58,659 bases of DNA from Blastomyces gilchristii SLH14081. Lineage: Eukaryota > Ascomycota > Eurotiomycetes > Onygenales > Ajellomycetaceae. The stretch covers positions 24,744 through 83,402 of the forward strand of contig NW_003101672.1 of assembly GCF_000003855.2 (NCBI RefSeq), in the 5' to 3' direction. The position numbers and the translations under genes were made by a program. The number at the start of each line of letters is the position of its first letter. Positions within the stretch are counted from its first letter, which is position 1. The notes under the pieces are model-generated. The model saw only the letters and a program-made list of their open reading frames with translations, was not told the origin of the DNA and did not search any database. Below, in pieces: positions 10,346 through 24,098 of the stretch.

Positions 10346-13300
10346 TTCTCTCTTACTAGATTCAGTCACACTCATATAATCATGATATACACTCTAGCTT
10401 CATGCGGATTAGTATGTCACTAGTGTTCATAATTATGTAGTCTATCTCTGATTCAGCTAGTATTCTGTATACACTCTCATAAAGACACTTTTACTATATT
10501 ACATTACTTATTCACTCACTTTTCTCATTCTTTAATCATTTTCTTCATTATTATTATCATTGAATGCTATTATCTTCTTCAAGATTTCTGTCTCTTCTTC
10601 TGTTTAATATCTTCTATCTGTTTATCTATTACATTGTATATGTTTCTGACAATGACTCTTCATTTTCATAATAAGTATTATTGTAGTGCTTATATCAGAC
10701 AGTTTATTAGCAGTAAGTATAACATGTTATAAAATATGATCAGAACTTGTTTATCTTCTAACAATTATCAGAATGTACTATAATGAATGATATATCTTCT
10801 TTATCTTCTTATATGTCTCCGACTCTCTTTTCTTCAGTGAGTATCTGATCATGTTTTCTAATTATATTTTCTGATTATTTTGCATGGCTGCAGATACTAA
10901 TATATTTATTTTAATTTATATAGAATCTTTATATATTGACAGATTTATATCTGTCAATAATTGTAATCTTAATATTAAATCATTGATTAAGAACTTGAGA
11001 AATGTGATAATAAAGAAATTACTTATATCATATATAACTGAGTCTTCTATGTCTTTTCTTTCTCTACTCTCTCTGTTTCTTTCTCTGTTACTCTCTTTCA
11101 ATCTTCTACATCTGTCTTTATGTCTGATTCTCCTGCTTCTGCTATCTTTGTTTCTGTAACTCTTACTTCTACTACTTCTACTCTCTCTGCTTCTGCTGTC
11201 TCTGCTTTCATTATCAGCTCTTTCTGTTTCAAGAAGATGTTGTATAGACTTAATGAATTATATTTCTCAGTATATATACTCTCACTTAGACTGGCCGCCA
11301 GAACCATGAATTTCACGTTTGGTCTCATTTGGTCTGGTCTCATACATTTCTTGGCGTGAATCCCGCTGGGACTGGCTATCAAAAAAACATGCAAAGTGAC
11401 TATATATCAGATCTTAAAATGGAACCATGACTTGAAAAAAATGAGAAAGTGGTCCCATTTGGTCTCATTTAGTCCCATTCTTGGCATAAAGTTACTATTT
11501 TTAGACATTTTAAGGTTTTTTTTAGACTATTTTTAATTTTTTAAAAAGTAATGCTTTTTGGTAACACTCAAATGAGATTTAAAGTCATTTAAAGCAATAA
11601 AAATAATTTAAATTGAGAAGTAGAAATCATGGTCTCATTTGGAAAATGTGACAAGAGTAGACAGTAAGTCTCACTGAGACAGTATGAGACTACTATCTAA
11701 TGTTAAAACCGTGTAATGGGATCAGTCAAATTGGTAATAGAACTATCAAAAAATCTGGTCCTGGTCCCAGACACGGTCACACGGTCAGTCTACTCTCACT
11801 CTTCTTACTGATCTCTAAAATAATTTATTGTATAAAAACTGTGTATAATATAACTATCTAAAGCTCAGTTATAAACACTGATTATTACATTTATTTTAAA
11901 TATTTGTGATGAAGTAATTATTTATTTATATCAGAGAATCACTCTCTCTCTTAACAGTGTTAAGATTATAAGTCTTTTTCTTTTTCATCTTTTCTTTCTA
12001 ATACTGATTTTTCTGTTCTTAGAGAAAATCTTTATCAGTTTTATTATACATGAAGTTGTGATGTTCACAGATATCAAGAAACATTTTACAACTGTAAAGT
12101 TCAATATTACAGATATATTCACTCTGATGAATTTCTTTGAGATAATAGATCTGTATCAGTCTATTCTCTGATATCTGTTATCTGACTTTGTAATACAGGT
12201 AAAAGATATCTGTGTTTTTGAGAACAGAAATATAAATGTCATACTCTTTTACACCTGTAGATATGAGGCTTGTACACCTTGTCTGAGATATTATTATGAG
12301 AATGAGCTGTTTACATACTGCATTCTGCTTTCTGCATTTCTCTGTGTCTCTCTCTCTCTTTCTGAGAAGTCTTGTGCATGTTGTAATTACATGTATAACT
12401 CTAAGACTAGTGAGTGTTTGTTCAGTAACTGTTCTCATCTCTGATTTTACAGTTTTTTATACACTAATAATGATTCTTAGTTGCTTCAGCATCAGAGATC
12501 ATTCTTATTGAAGATGATTATATCACTGAGACTACTCTCTTCTGTTCTTATACTTCTTCTGTCACTTTCTCTCTCTTCTCTGCAGAGAAGGTTGTGTACA
12601 CACTGAGTTATAAGTATTCAGCTCTGAGTGACTTTCACTGTTATTTATTCAGTTCTACTCTCTCTTCTTCTTCTGTTTCTTCTGTCTTCACTCTCTCTAT
12701 CTTGACTTCTGATTCTGCAGATTCTGCACTCTTCTTCAATTTTTCTACACACATGTGTACATATTTCTATATTGATATTCTAGTAAATCTTGTGATAAAT
12801 GACATTAATATCATACACAGAGTGATAGAGAAATCAGAGACATGTGTAATATTATTATAAGAGCAGCTTACAGCTCTTCAATCTCTTACAGATCTCAAGT
12901 TTTAAGATTTCCTTTATTTTTAATGTTTTTCAGATGATGTGATGTTGAAAATAGATTAAATATATAATGTATGAAAATGAATGAGATGTGTATAATAATA
13001 GTTATCTTTTACAGCTGACTTTTATAATTGATGATTAATTCATTATTTCTTCTCTTTTCTTACACTTTTTCTTTGTCTGCTAGTCACTACTCTTATATGA
13101 CCTCTATATAATACAGTGTTCAGTGACTAGGTTCAGCAGCTTTCATCTCTTGTGATTCTGTCTTATGTATTATACTGTCTCTCTTCACTTACTCAGATTA
13201 CTACAGTGAACAGCTTATTGAAACTAATCTCATTTAATCTCTGAGCATTCTCAGAAATTAAGATAGCTTAATCTCATGTATCTGTGAATATTTCAGATGC

Positions 13301-13906
13301 TTCATTCTCTGTTATCTTCATAATTAAACTGCTGTAAACAGTTAAATTTAACTCTGAATTTCTTTTTCTTCTGTGATCTGACTCATGTACAAGTCTGCTG
13401 CTTTGAGACTGCTCTTTACTGTGTTATATCTACTATCTGTGATGTGTTATTATACAACTGACTACAGTCTCATTACTTATTGAAGTGTGATATTTATCTG
13501 ATTTCTTCATTTCTTCTCATTCTTTTCTTATAATTGTGAAAAGATTGAAATAAGTGAGATTATCTGATTTCTAAGTATCTATGATTTCTCTTACTTTATG
13601 AGACTTTTTAATTATAAGTCTCTTCTTTTTCAATGCTGATAATAGTGCTGTGAATAATTATAATTCACTCAGATCTTGCATCTTTATCTTCATAAGATGT
13701 GAGTTATTTATTAAGTTGTGTAAGATCTGTCTCTCTGATTCTTTCAATGTGTATGTTCTTAGAGAATGTGATTTGAGTACTTTATATGACTTAAACCATC
13801 TAGATTGAAACTTCTCAGAACTCTCATTGTATATAAAAACTTATATTCTTATCTTAAGACTTGATTTTTTAACTAGTAAGTCTTGTATTCTTTTTGATTG
13901 AATTAC
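10346..13906 (-). other. B 3' region, no recognised gene (contains hAT MITE)
   Basis: About 3 kb of element B lies between the integrase end and the 3' LTR, besides the 506-bp MITE. The minus strand is purine-rich around 11050-11220 and 12540-12780, coding for Glu/Arg-rich low-complexity peptides in broken frames. It may hold the polyprotein C-terminus and long untranslated sequence. I recognise no domain. Open frames in this stretch are short and on both strands. Confidence 0.45.
11287..11792. mobile_element. Non-autonomous hAT element (MITE), undamaged
   Basis: 506 bp flanked by perfect 8-bp direct repeats CTCTCACT (11279-11286 and 11793-11800). Its ends are inverted repeats: TAGACTGGCCG on the left, and the right end reads TAGACTGACCG in reverse complement, one mismatch in 11. 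Motifs of the type GGTCTCATTTGG and GGTCCC recur near both ends, like hAT subterminal repeats. An 8-bp duplication with TAG-type ends is the hAT signature. It has no coding capacity. Unlike the surrounding B element it keeps CpG, so it arrived after the damage or escaped it. Confidence 0.88.
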
Positions 13907-16900
13907 TCAGTTCAGAAGTAACTCATTAGCTTTTATATATATATAGCTGATCTCTTTCAATCTTACTTCTGTATCTATAACTGCTGTGTTCATAACTATT
14001 GTATTTATAACTGTTATTCTCTCTCTCATCTTTTCTGAAGCATTCTCTGAGATGCATAAATGCAATTCATATAATAGATAGAATAATGAACACTTGAAGA
14101 CTGTATGCTGCTGAATCTGTGTGGCTAATAGCATCTGACTGAGATATTCATTTCATAATCTTATAGGCTTACTCACTAGATATTTCATCAGTATATTACT
14201 CAGGATTTCATTCAAGTATTTTATCTTTCTATTTATTCATGAGTGATATAATGTTGTTTTACAATATCTTATCTATAACTGGCTTATGAAATGCCTCACT
14301 ACTTCTTCTATAAGATTTGCATCATTATCAGTTAGAATCTTATACAGCATTTCATAGTTAACATAGATCTCATTATATAGAAACTTTATTATCATCTTCT
14401 CTATTATCTCTGAAACTGCTTTCACAACTGATCAGTCAGTAGCATAGTTAATAGCAGTGATTATTCAATAATTTTCATTTAGTATTCACAGTAGTATGTC
14501 TATGAGATTCATCTCTTATCATTTAAACAGTTGTATTGTATATTTCATCTGATATTACACTTTCTCACATTCTAACTCTTTCTTAGATTCTTTTACAACC
14601 TGGTAATTCAGGCACTTGTAAGTATACATCTGAATGTCCTCAGCTATGCTTGGTCAGTATACTCTTGATTTGAGTACACTCATAAGTTCAGAGCTTTCTA
14701 AGTGACTGAATTTCTTGTGCATATAAGTCATCAAGTTATGTTTAAATAAATGTTCTAGATAGAAAGCTTCTATGTATTCTAAATTATAATAAAGTATAAC
14801 ATCATTTTTCAATGTTCTCAGCTTGAAGTTCAGAAGCATCTCTTCTACTACTTTTACAAGATACTTATTATCTGACATCTTATTATTCTTCAAGTGAGAG
14901 ATCATTGCATTCACTTATTCTGATTTCTTGCATTCTCTTAGTATGTTTAATATGAACTTCTCTTATGCCTGATTCACAGAACTCTTACTCATGAAATCAG
15001 GTCTGTGACTGATTGCATCAGATACTACAGCATTCAATTTCTTTCAGTATTTAATATAAAGATTGTATACTTGAAACTCTGAGATTCAGCATGCTAAGTA
15101 TTTGAAAGATTTTATTATGAATTGTAGATAGATAAGACTTTTATAATCTGTAATTACTGTTGTCATATGTTTGTTATTAATATATCTATTTCATAACATC
15201 AGTATATGCTTAATTATCAGCAATTTCTTTTCATACACTGAGTAATTGAGCTCAGTGTCTGATAGTTTTCTATCATCATACATTATCAGATGCAGCTTGC
15301 TGTTCTTACTCATCTGTAGAAGAGTATCTTTAATAGCTCATTTAAATGTATTTGTCTTGATGTAGAAAGGTTTATTGCAATCTGATTAAATAAGTACTGA
15401 GAATGTTATTATATATTTTCTCAGTGTGAGAAAAGTCTCTTTACACACAGTATTTCAGATAATTAACTGAAACTTCTTCTTTCACAGATTAGTATTTATT
15501 TCTCTTAAGAGATCTGAGAGTGATGCAGCTATTCATGTGAAATTCTTGATAAATCTGTGATAATATGAGATTAACTCAAGAAACTATTGTACATAATATA
15601 TGTTTCTCAGTTATAGTTAATTCACTATGACATTCAATTTCTTCTGAATAAGATATATACAGTCATCACTCACTATGTATTCTATGAACTTTAACTCTTT
15701 CATTTCAAACACATACTTTGTTAATTTAACATAGAGCTTATACTCTGTCAGAGTTGTAAGCATTTTATCAAGATACTTTAGATGTTTATTGTATAAGTTT
15801 GAGAAGACTAGAATGTTATTCAGATATATAAGATATGAGGTTTCACTCTGTTTATAAAGAATTGTATTCATTATCATTTGAAAGATGACAGACATATTTA
15901 TCAGACTGAATAATATTACTAGAAATTTAAACTTCTCTCATTATATGTTAAATATAATTTATGATATTGATAGTTTATCTATACAGATCTGCTAATATTC
16001 TGAGAGAAGATTGATCTTCAATAGATATCAGATGTTTTCAACTGTATTTAACTATTATTGAATTCACAGTAATAAGTATCTGTTCTTGATTATAAGCTTA
16101 TTAAGTGCTTGATAATTAATACATATTCACTACTTCTCATCTGCCTTTTTTATAAATAGAACTGAGAAGTCTCACACACTTGATAAGAGTTATATAAGAC
16201 TATGTTCTAGAAGGTCTGTGATCTGATACATCTATTCTTCAAGATATGTTTGTGACAGAGAGTATGCATTTTAATTGACTGATTTCATATCTCTTATATT
16301 AATCTCATGTATGAATTCTTGTTTCAGCAGTAATTCTGATAAAAGATCTATTCAGAAACTCTTTTCATACTTCTTCAGAAGTTTCTTCATACACTTATTC
16401 TTCTGTATATTCTGTATCTTGATTTTCTTCACTTTTAGATTCTGTATTACATACAGAATACTTTCAGATAAGATCTTATAAATTATTCTCTTTACTTATT
16501 AATATATAAGTAGATTTAATTCTTCTATATCAGAGATGTGAAATGTTCTTCTTATATCAGTTAATAGAATTGTATGAACTGTTTTCTTCTTATCAGTTAA
16601 CTATATATAGCATGTACATTATTGAATCTGCAGATTAAATCTTTGAAATTAATTAAGTCTGAGAATAAGATTGTATTTCATGTTCTGCAGCTCTCATACT
16701 CAGATATAGCAAGATTATTCTCTGAAGTGTAAGAAAACTCTTACTCTTGCAGATAATATTAAATATTAGTTATTAGATAATCTTATATATCAGAGATTCT
16801 TTACTCAGTGAATCTCTTTTAGTCTTTAAATTATATAATTACTAATATATTATATAGAAGCTTCTGTATTCATTAACACTTTTACAGCTATCTCTCAATT

Positions 16901-17140
16901 CTTACTCAAGTGCTCTTTATACATTAACATTTCAGGTCTTAAAATATTAAGATTAGTATCTACTTCTTCATTCTCACTTACATCTTATTTAGAAGCCTGC
17001 TTTCTCTTAATATTCACAGAATTCAGAGAGTCATCTAATAAAGATATCTCTTTCACTTTGAAGACTTTTTATAGAATATCAGTGAGTGTCTCTGAGCTCA
17101 CTAATTCTACTAGTTTTTTAACTCTCTTACTTCTCTTGAC
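13907..17140 (-). pseudogene. B pol: RT, RNase H and integrase
   Basis: Minus strand. Reverse transcriptase is clearest at 15617-15895, with the YLDD box changed to YLNN followed by I-L-V-F-S. The integrase H2C2 region lies at about 14654-14914 (His, G-H-like segment, then Y-W-P-like end). The core at 14000-14500 has an I-N-Y-A-T start (D to N) and an L-T-D-N-D motif. The integrase tail at 13907-14134 matches the gypsy segment before the P-F-x-L-x-Y-G motif. Stops are frequent. RNase H is inferred from position between RT and integrase. Confidence 0.8.
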
Positions 17141-17149
17141 TGTATATAC

Positions 17150-18235
17150 TATATACAATTCTTTACATCATGATTTTGATATCTGTAGTTAAAGCAAGCT
17201 TGATACTTATAATATCAAGGTTTTCGCTCAGAGAATCTCTTTTTTAAGAGATTCAGTACTTTAGTAATAGTATTTAAATCTAGATTTATTGTGTCTGAAT
17301 ATATAGCTTGTATTATAGAAGTCTGATTATCTGTTCTTCACTGAGATATACTTAATTACAGTATTTTCTATTATAATTGACTCACTTATTTTCATATAAT
17401 AAGAATGTTATATACTTCTTTTATCATATCTGATTATAAGATTAAGCATTTTCATTTCACTCTTAACTCAGATATAAGATCATGAATGAAGATCTGTAAA
17501 CAGAATAATATTGAAAACTCTTTATTTAATACAAGATAGTATAAACTGAAGTGTATGAAGTATAATATAAGATTATTCACTTATCTACACTCAGTGAAGT
17601 ATTTATAACACTTATTTTATATATTCACTTTCTCAAAGTTATACAAGATTTATTTGAAAAACTTATTTCATATTTATAAGAATGAATATTACTCTGAGTC
17701 TGTGAGATTTATCTTTTTATCAGTTATTTATAATAACTTCACTTTTCTATATAGAAACATAGCAGATCTTAAGACTTGTTAAAATTCTGTTAACTATCTG
17801 TCTGTAAGTTTGTGTTTAATTCAATAATATAATTATATCTGACTTAGTCAGCTAATTACAGCATTATTTTTTCAGTTATTATTAAAGCTTAATAACTTCA
17901 GCATATCTCTCAGCTTAATATATTTCATACTTGAATTCTTATTCTGTATAGTGATCTCAGATAATGTATATACTTCTGAAGAGATTGTGAATAATTGTGA
18001 TAAGATGTTCAGATTCAGTGTAATCATCTATTTGTATAAATATTTAATTTTCTACTGTAGATCTATAACCTGATTTTCTCTATTCTTATTAATAATGATA
18101 ATTGTATCAGTAAAGCTCTTTATAGTGAATACTTAATCTGCAGTGAATATTAATTATTACTTCACTTCTATCTCAGTCTGTCACTGTATATACAAGGCCT
18201 CAATCTCATTTAAAATTCTTGTATATATATGAAGT
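17150..18235 (-). pseudogene. B gag (C-terminal part) with zinc knuckle
   Basis: The minus strand carries a CCHC knuckle at 17155-17196 with the right spacing: C, two residues, Tyr in place of Cys, four residues, His, four residues, Cys. Upstream sequence is a broken frame without other known motifs. It is cut at 18235 by the A3 LTR. The rest of the 5' part of B lies at 27583-28147. The start codon is not identifiable. Confidence 0.6.
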
Positions 18236-18549
18236 TGTAAGAGATCTACGCCGAATAGATCAGTATAATATTGATAGGTCTTATATAACAAAGTAAAAAA
18301 CATTAGAGAAGAAAAGAAAGAGAAAGTGTGAGAATTGACAATTGAAGTGAATATTTATATGTGTATGTGATGATGTACACAGTGAAGCTTCAAGGTGGAA
18401 GAATATACACATGTTCATAGCAGCTGAGGATCAGCAATTGAAATATACACATTTGTAGCAGCTGAGAATTGGCAATCAGAAATGAGATAATAGGAATCTA
18501 TGAAGTGTATGAAATAGTCTATATAATTGATCAGGCACAGCTCATCACA
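18236..18549 (-). repeat. A3 3' LTR, heavily mutated
   Basis: 314 bp. Only the outer left end keeps CpG (CTACGCCGAATAG). The rest has lost nearly all CpG, for example CAGGCACAGCTCATCACA where the 5' LTR has CGGGCGCAGCCCGTCACA. Confidence 0.88.
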
Positions 18550-18559
18550 TTAGCTTCTT

Positions 18560-21500
18560 CTTTCCAGAAGCAGTTCTCATTGGTCAAGAGCTGCTGTTTC
18601 AGATAACACAGAACTCAGAGTTCAGATTGATTGATTATAGCTGACTTATTTCACAAGATATTATTAACTACAGCTGTGTGATCTCTGATCAAGAATATCT
18701 TCAATCTCTTACTCAAGCTTATTATCTTCTTCTATGATCTCTGGTGGCTGTCAGTTAAAAGTTAGTTGAGAAGAAAACAGATCAGTGACAGTGCAGCAGA
18801 GCAAGCTTGTATAAAAGATATTATAAATCTCTGATAATATGTCAAGACAGTAGTTATGACTATCTAAAACTTCTATCACTTTATACTTGATATGATGATA
18901 GTTCAGTGTATGAGATGAATGTGTGATCTGTATATTCTTAAGATTCAATCATACTAAGTCTTCTATCTTATACTGCTCAGTGAAATCTCAGTGAATATTG
19001 ATTTGATTCTCTTGATCTTGTTTTACAGCTGTTATAAAGGCTTCTGCTCAGTTACAGACATCTCAGAGCTTTGTTACTATATTATCAGTGATCTGAATCA
19101 GACTGCAGAGGTTCAGTGTGAACTGTGTAATCTCTAGAAAATTCAACACTTTCATGTGATAATCATGTGTAAGAAAGAACAGACTTATATCTATTGAGAC
19201 AGCATCTCAGTCATTGATAGTGATCTCTGTATATAGAAGAAGATTATATCAATCATCTTATAAGTAATTACAGAACTTACAGAGATAGTTCTTTACTATA
19301 TGAATTATCTATTCTGATACATTATTAATCTCAGAGTGATAGACAGTTAACAGACAGTGTATAATCTTGAGAACTTAACAGATTCTTGTTCAGAGAGCAC
19401 TTATGAATTAGCAGTTTTAATTCAATACTATTGATCTCAGCAACTCATACATCTGATAGAATGAACTCTGTAAGAAGACTTCAGTAACTTGTTTAGTATT
19501 CATCTTATTACAAGATTTCAATATTACATCTTTGCTCAGTTAATTCACAATGATCAGAATGTTTCTACAATTCTTGCTCTTAGATAGATTGACAGTGAAA
19601 TTAATTACTACATCTTGTCAAATTCTATCAGAGATATTGAGTAATTTCAATAGATCTTTTCTACAGTTCTTTCATAAGATAATAGAAGAACAGTGATTAC
19701 AGTTTCAGATGAAGCATCTGATACTGTTTAATATCTCAGATCTGTAGAACTTTCAGAAGATTATTCTATACAGTTATTCACAGCCTGAATGATCAGTCAT
19801 ATAATAAATCATGCATCTCTTGCATTATTCAAGTGCATAAGAATTTGAAGTGAAGGACTCAGTGTCATTCACAGAATCATAGAGTGTTATTATCATCAAT
19901 TGAATATTCTGAGATATCAGTTCTTATATGTATTTCTGAAGGAAATCAGAGTGCTTCTTGATATACTGCTTTAATAAGAGTCTGAAGAAGTTCATTCATC
20001 TGAGCTGCTGTATATCACAGTTTATTCAGTGTAGAGAAAGTGAAGATATCAATGACAGTTCTAACTGAAGAAGCATGTATAGTGTCATGAACTGTTTCAT
20101 CTTGATCAACTAGTATCTTCAGATTCAAGAGCCAGTGCTCTTGATTCATTCAACAAGTATCTGTTACATCAAATAATATATCTTACTCTTGTCATGAGAG
20201 GGCATCTGTCATTGAGTTCTGACTATCAGAATGATAGTGTATTGTAAAATAAAAGCAGCTTAAGAACTCAGATTATTATATCTGTTATTCAGTGAGTTTA
20301 CAGATAGTCATGAAGTATTTGAGATTCTTATAATCTGTGACTATCTCAAATTCAGAGATACTTCAGAGTTCAGAGTTTCATTCTTCTAAACAGTGTATAA
20401 TTGCAAGGAGTTTCTTATCATAGATCTCATAATTGTATTCAGTGAGACTTAGTTTCTTAGACATGAAGATACATGATTATAGAACATCTTCATTATCATA
20501 TTACAATATCACTTCTTCTGTTATATAGTCAGAGAAATCAGCTTCAATAACTATCTCATAATCAGAATCAAATGTTATTAGCAGAGAGGTATTAATGAAC
20601 ATCTTCTTCATCTGTGTAAATACAGCTTTGATGTCTATTAATCATTGAAATACTGAGTCTTTCTTAGTAAGATCTGTAAGTGATCTTGTAATATCTGAGA
20701 AGTTTTATATAAATCACTGATAGAAGTTAGTAAATTCAATGAAGCTTCATATACTCTTCACAGTATACAGAGCTTCTCATTCAAGAATGACAGAGACTTT
20801 CTCAGAATTCATTCAAATTCTCTTATCAGCTTCTACAATAAAACTCAGATACTTGATACTCTTGACTTCAAAATCACACTTATCAATATCTATCAGTAGT
20901 TCTGCTTCTCATAGCTGTTGTAATATCTTTCACACATACTCTTGATATTCTTTTCTGAATTCATCAGTGAAGATGAGAATGTTATCTAGATAAGTAGATA
21001 CACACTCATCAAGGAAATCTTAAAACACTCAGTTGATATACTTCTGAAATGTACTGAGAGCATTAGTCAGTTCAAAGAGTGTGACTATTCATTTAAAGAG
21101 ATTATAATGTGTTTAGAATGCTGTAAGTCAATTATCTTCTTCAGTGATATATATCTTATGAAACACAGTGATGATATCTAGTTTTATAAATCATTGAGCT
21201 TGTCTGATTCATGCTAGGGTTTCATTGATAAGAGATAAGAGATATTGATCTTTCTTTGTCAATCTGTTCAGATCTCAGTAGTTCCCACATAATCGAGTTC
21301 TTTACCTGATTTCTTACAAAGAGAATAGAGGCTGTGGNNNNNNNNNNNNNNNNNNNNNNNNNNNNNNNNNNNNNNNNNNNNNNNNNNNNNNNNNNNNNNN
21401 NNNNNNNNNNNNNNNNNNNNNNNNNNNNNNNNNNNNNNNNNNNNNNNNNNNNNNNNNNNNNNNNNNNNNNNNNNNNNNNNNNNNNNNNNNNNNNNNNNNN

Positions 21501-22330
21501 NNNNNNNNNNNNNNNNNNNNNNNNNNNNNNNNNNNNNNNNNNNNNNNNNNNNNNNNNNNNNNNNNNNNNNNNNNNNNNNNNNNNNNNNNNNNNNNNNNNN
21601 NNNNNNNNNNNNNNNNNNNNNNNNNNNNNNNNNNNNNNNNNNNNNNNNNNNNNNNNNNNNNNNNNNNNNNNNNNNNNNNNNNNNNNNNNNNNNNNNNNNN
21701 NNNNNNNNNNNNNNNNNNNNNNNNNNNNNNNNNNNNNNNNNNNNNNNNNNNNNNNNNNNNNNNNNNNNNNNNNNNNNNNNNNNNNNNNNNNNNNNNNNNN
21801 NNNNNNNNNNNNNNNNNNNNNNNNNNNNNNNNNNNNNNNNNNNNNNNNNNNNNNNNNNNNNNNNNNNNNNNNTCAGTGATATTTAATGATGACATCTTTT
21901 TTGAAGTATTTCTATATGTTGTTGACAGAGATCTGTGTCAGATTCATGATCTTGTGAATGTCATCTTCATGAACTCTATTATTATTAGAGAAAATCAAGC
22001 TTCTGTTTCAAGCATTCAACAAGATATCTTATTCAGATAGTCAGGCAAGTTCTAACATAAGATTGTAATCAAGATTATCAACTTTGTATATATAGATATC
22101 TTCATATTGATGTTCTTTCACATCTATGATCAGCTTCATTATATAACAGATACAAACATCTTTCAGATTATTAAATTCTGCAAGAAGTCAGAGTTTAGAT
22201 AAAGAGATACACTGAAGATTATAATATCTTACAACTGAAGATTTTATCATTGCATAGTAGTATAGATCACTGTCTATCATAGCCTTTATATTATACATGT
22301 TATTAATCACAGTAGATACAAGAATCACAT
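18560..22330 (-). pseudogene. A3 pol, interrupted by an assembly gap
   Basis: The minus strand aligns with A1 pol along its length: chromodomain near 18600-18720, integrase to about 19860, RNase H to about 20600, reverse transcriptase from there into the gap. The YLDD box near 20977-20988 reads YLDN, as in A1 and A4. The gap (21338-21872) removes the N-terminal RT region. Many stops. Confidence 0.8.
21338..21872. other. Assembly gap, 535 N
   Basis: A run of 535 unspecified bases inside the reverse transcriptase of A3. By alignment with A1 and A4 the missing sequence should be about 500-600 bases of family-A pol, so the gap size appears realistic. Confidence 0.98.
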
Positions 22331-22379
22331 TCATTATTATTTTCTCTTCAAATCATTGTTGTCTGACCTTTTCAAGCTC

Positions 22380-23476
22380 CTGTTTATGAATTTAAACAGG
22401 AGCTAATCTTTTCTCTGTTTCACTGAGACATTCTTATAATTATTCTCTGAATCTTTCTCTAATGTAATGTGATTGACATGAACAGACACTGATCTTTCTC
22501 TCAAGTGTGAAGACACATATATCAATCAGCAGTTGAAAGTAATGTGTTCTGATCAGTTACAGTTGATGCACACTTTACATTAACATCAATCAGTGACTTC
22601 TTTGAAAGTGATCTCAGAGACTCAGAAGTCTGTTCAGACAGCAGAGACTCTTGCTTATACATAGATATTCAAGTCTACTCAATTCATGACATCTGCATCA
22701 TTATTATTTCTCAGTGTGAGTGTATGAGTTACTGAGATATAACATCTTCTGTCACTGTTCTGTATATTCTTGAGCTTGACAAGACAGTCATTCATTGTCT
22801 GAAGCTGTGTGCAGAAGTCTTTATAAGTCTGGTCTTTATCTACACTTACAAGAGCCTGTAAGAGTTTGAAAGTTAATGTCTTCTTGAGCATGCTAATCTT
22901 CATTCAATTCTCTCAAGATTGATCATCTGCTTCTAGAATCTTGATATTGAAGTCAGAGATGAATGTTATAAGAGAAGTGTTTCTCTGTTAAATACTCTGT
23001 AATCAATCTAATGCTTTCTGTTGCATGGCAGTGTCTCAGAACAGAATATCAAGATATTTCATGATATTGTCAGACATTTGCAACACTGATTCACATGCTT
23101 TTATTCATGAATGAAACTTCTGTTTTGTGTAATCTTTCAATCATTCATTGATATATCAATCTTGATTGATTAATAAACTGATGACATCTTCATCTACACT
23201 CAGTTTTACAAGCATTTCCATCCTTCATAATGAGTAGAGAGTGAGATTGAAAGCATCAAAATATGCAGGAGCATCTAAGTGTTCTTTCAGTGCTTTTGTA
23301 TTCAGTTCTGTAGATGTTGAAATCACATGAGTTAGTTGTTGAATCTCTTCATATTAAAGTTGTTGAGTCATGTGTATGTCTGCTATCTGTTACTGTTGTA
23401 ATTTCAACATTGCTCAGAGCCACTGTAACATTGTGTCTATACTTGTATTCAAGAGTTTCATATTCTCATTAGACAT
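22380..23476 (-). pseudogene. A3 gag
   Basis: The start is placed at the minus-strand ATG at 23474-23476 by alignment with A6. An open piece of 74 codons (22679-22903) matches A1 1437-1661 with a few substitutions. The zinc knuckle region lies near 22540-22575. Stops elsewhere. Same role as the A1 copy. Confidence 0.7.
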
Positions 23477-23786
23477 GGTTATATTGATCATCGGATGTGT
23501 AATCATATTCTCATATATCTGAGTGTCAGAACTCTAGGTCTTTTACTACATTCTTTTATAAGATCTTATTCTCTTCATAAGATCTTGTGCAGGGTCAGAG
23601 TACTGATGAGCAAGCTCTATCTGAGAACTATCTGAGAACCTTGATGTTCACTTAACTGTTTGACTGTTCTCTATTTCCTATGTGTCATTATATGTTCAAA
23701 TATCTCTCAATGAATAATTGTTTCTGATGAGAAGATAATGTGTGAATAATTATTTTCTAATAAGAAGACAATGAACATTTTTATAG

Positions 23787-24098
23787 TGTAAGAGAGCTCG
23801 ACACTGAAATAGATTGGTATGATATCGATAGGTCTTTATATAACACAAGATAAAATTTTTAGAGAAGAAAAGAAAGAGAAAGTGTGAGAATCAGTCATTG
23901 AGATTGATATTTATCCATGTATGTGATGGTGTACACTGTGAGCTTCGGGGCCGAAAGAATTATACATGCGTTCGTAGCAGCCGAGATCGGTGATTGAGAA
24001 TGGCTGAGAATCGGAGTGTACGCGTTGAGAATGAAGTGGTTGGAATCTGTGGAGTGTAACGGAATAGTCTATATGATGATCGGGCGCAGCCCGTCACA
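23787..24098 (-). repeat. A3 5' LTR, lightly mutated
   Basis: 312 bp. It keeps CGGGCGCAGCCCGTCACA at the outer end and several CpGs elsewhere. The contrast with the 3' LTR of the same element is strong. The TATA box is altered here to a TATCCATG-like sequence in reverse. Confidence 0.88.

Larger units (their letters stand above)
18236..24098 (-). mobile_element. Family A gypsy, copy A3 (full length, with gap)
   Basis: Bounded by LTRs at 23787-24098 (5') and 18236-18549 (3'), with the full gag-pol order on the minus strand. It contains a 535-base run of N. The left flank is GAAGT (element B) and the right flank is TATAA (inside A4), so there is no target duplication. It abuts A4 in the same orientation, giving LTR, element, LTR, partial element, LTR. 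This suggests recombination between two copies rather than a single insertion. Confidence 0.88.

Noticed and set aside
10884..11394. Overlapping open frames on both strands rich in Leu/Ser or Glu/Arg
   Set aside because: Low-complexity CT/GA-rich sequence of element B; one frame runs into the hAT MITE, so it is a chance fusion.
21314..21895. Long open frames on both strands
   Set aside because: They consist of translated N from the 535-base gap and carry no information.
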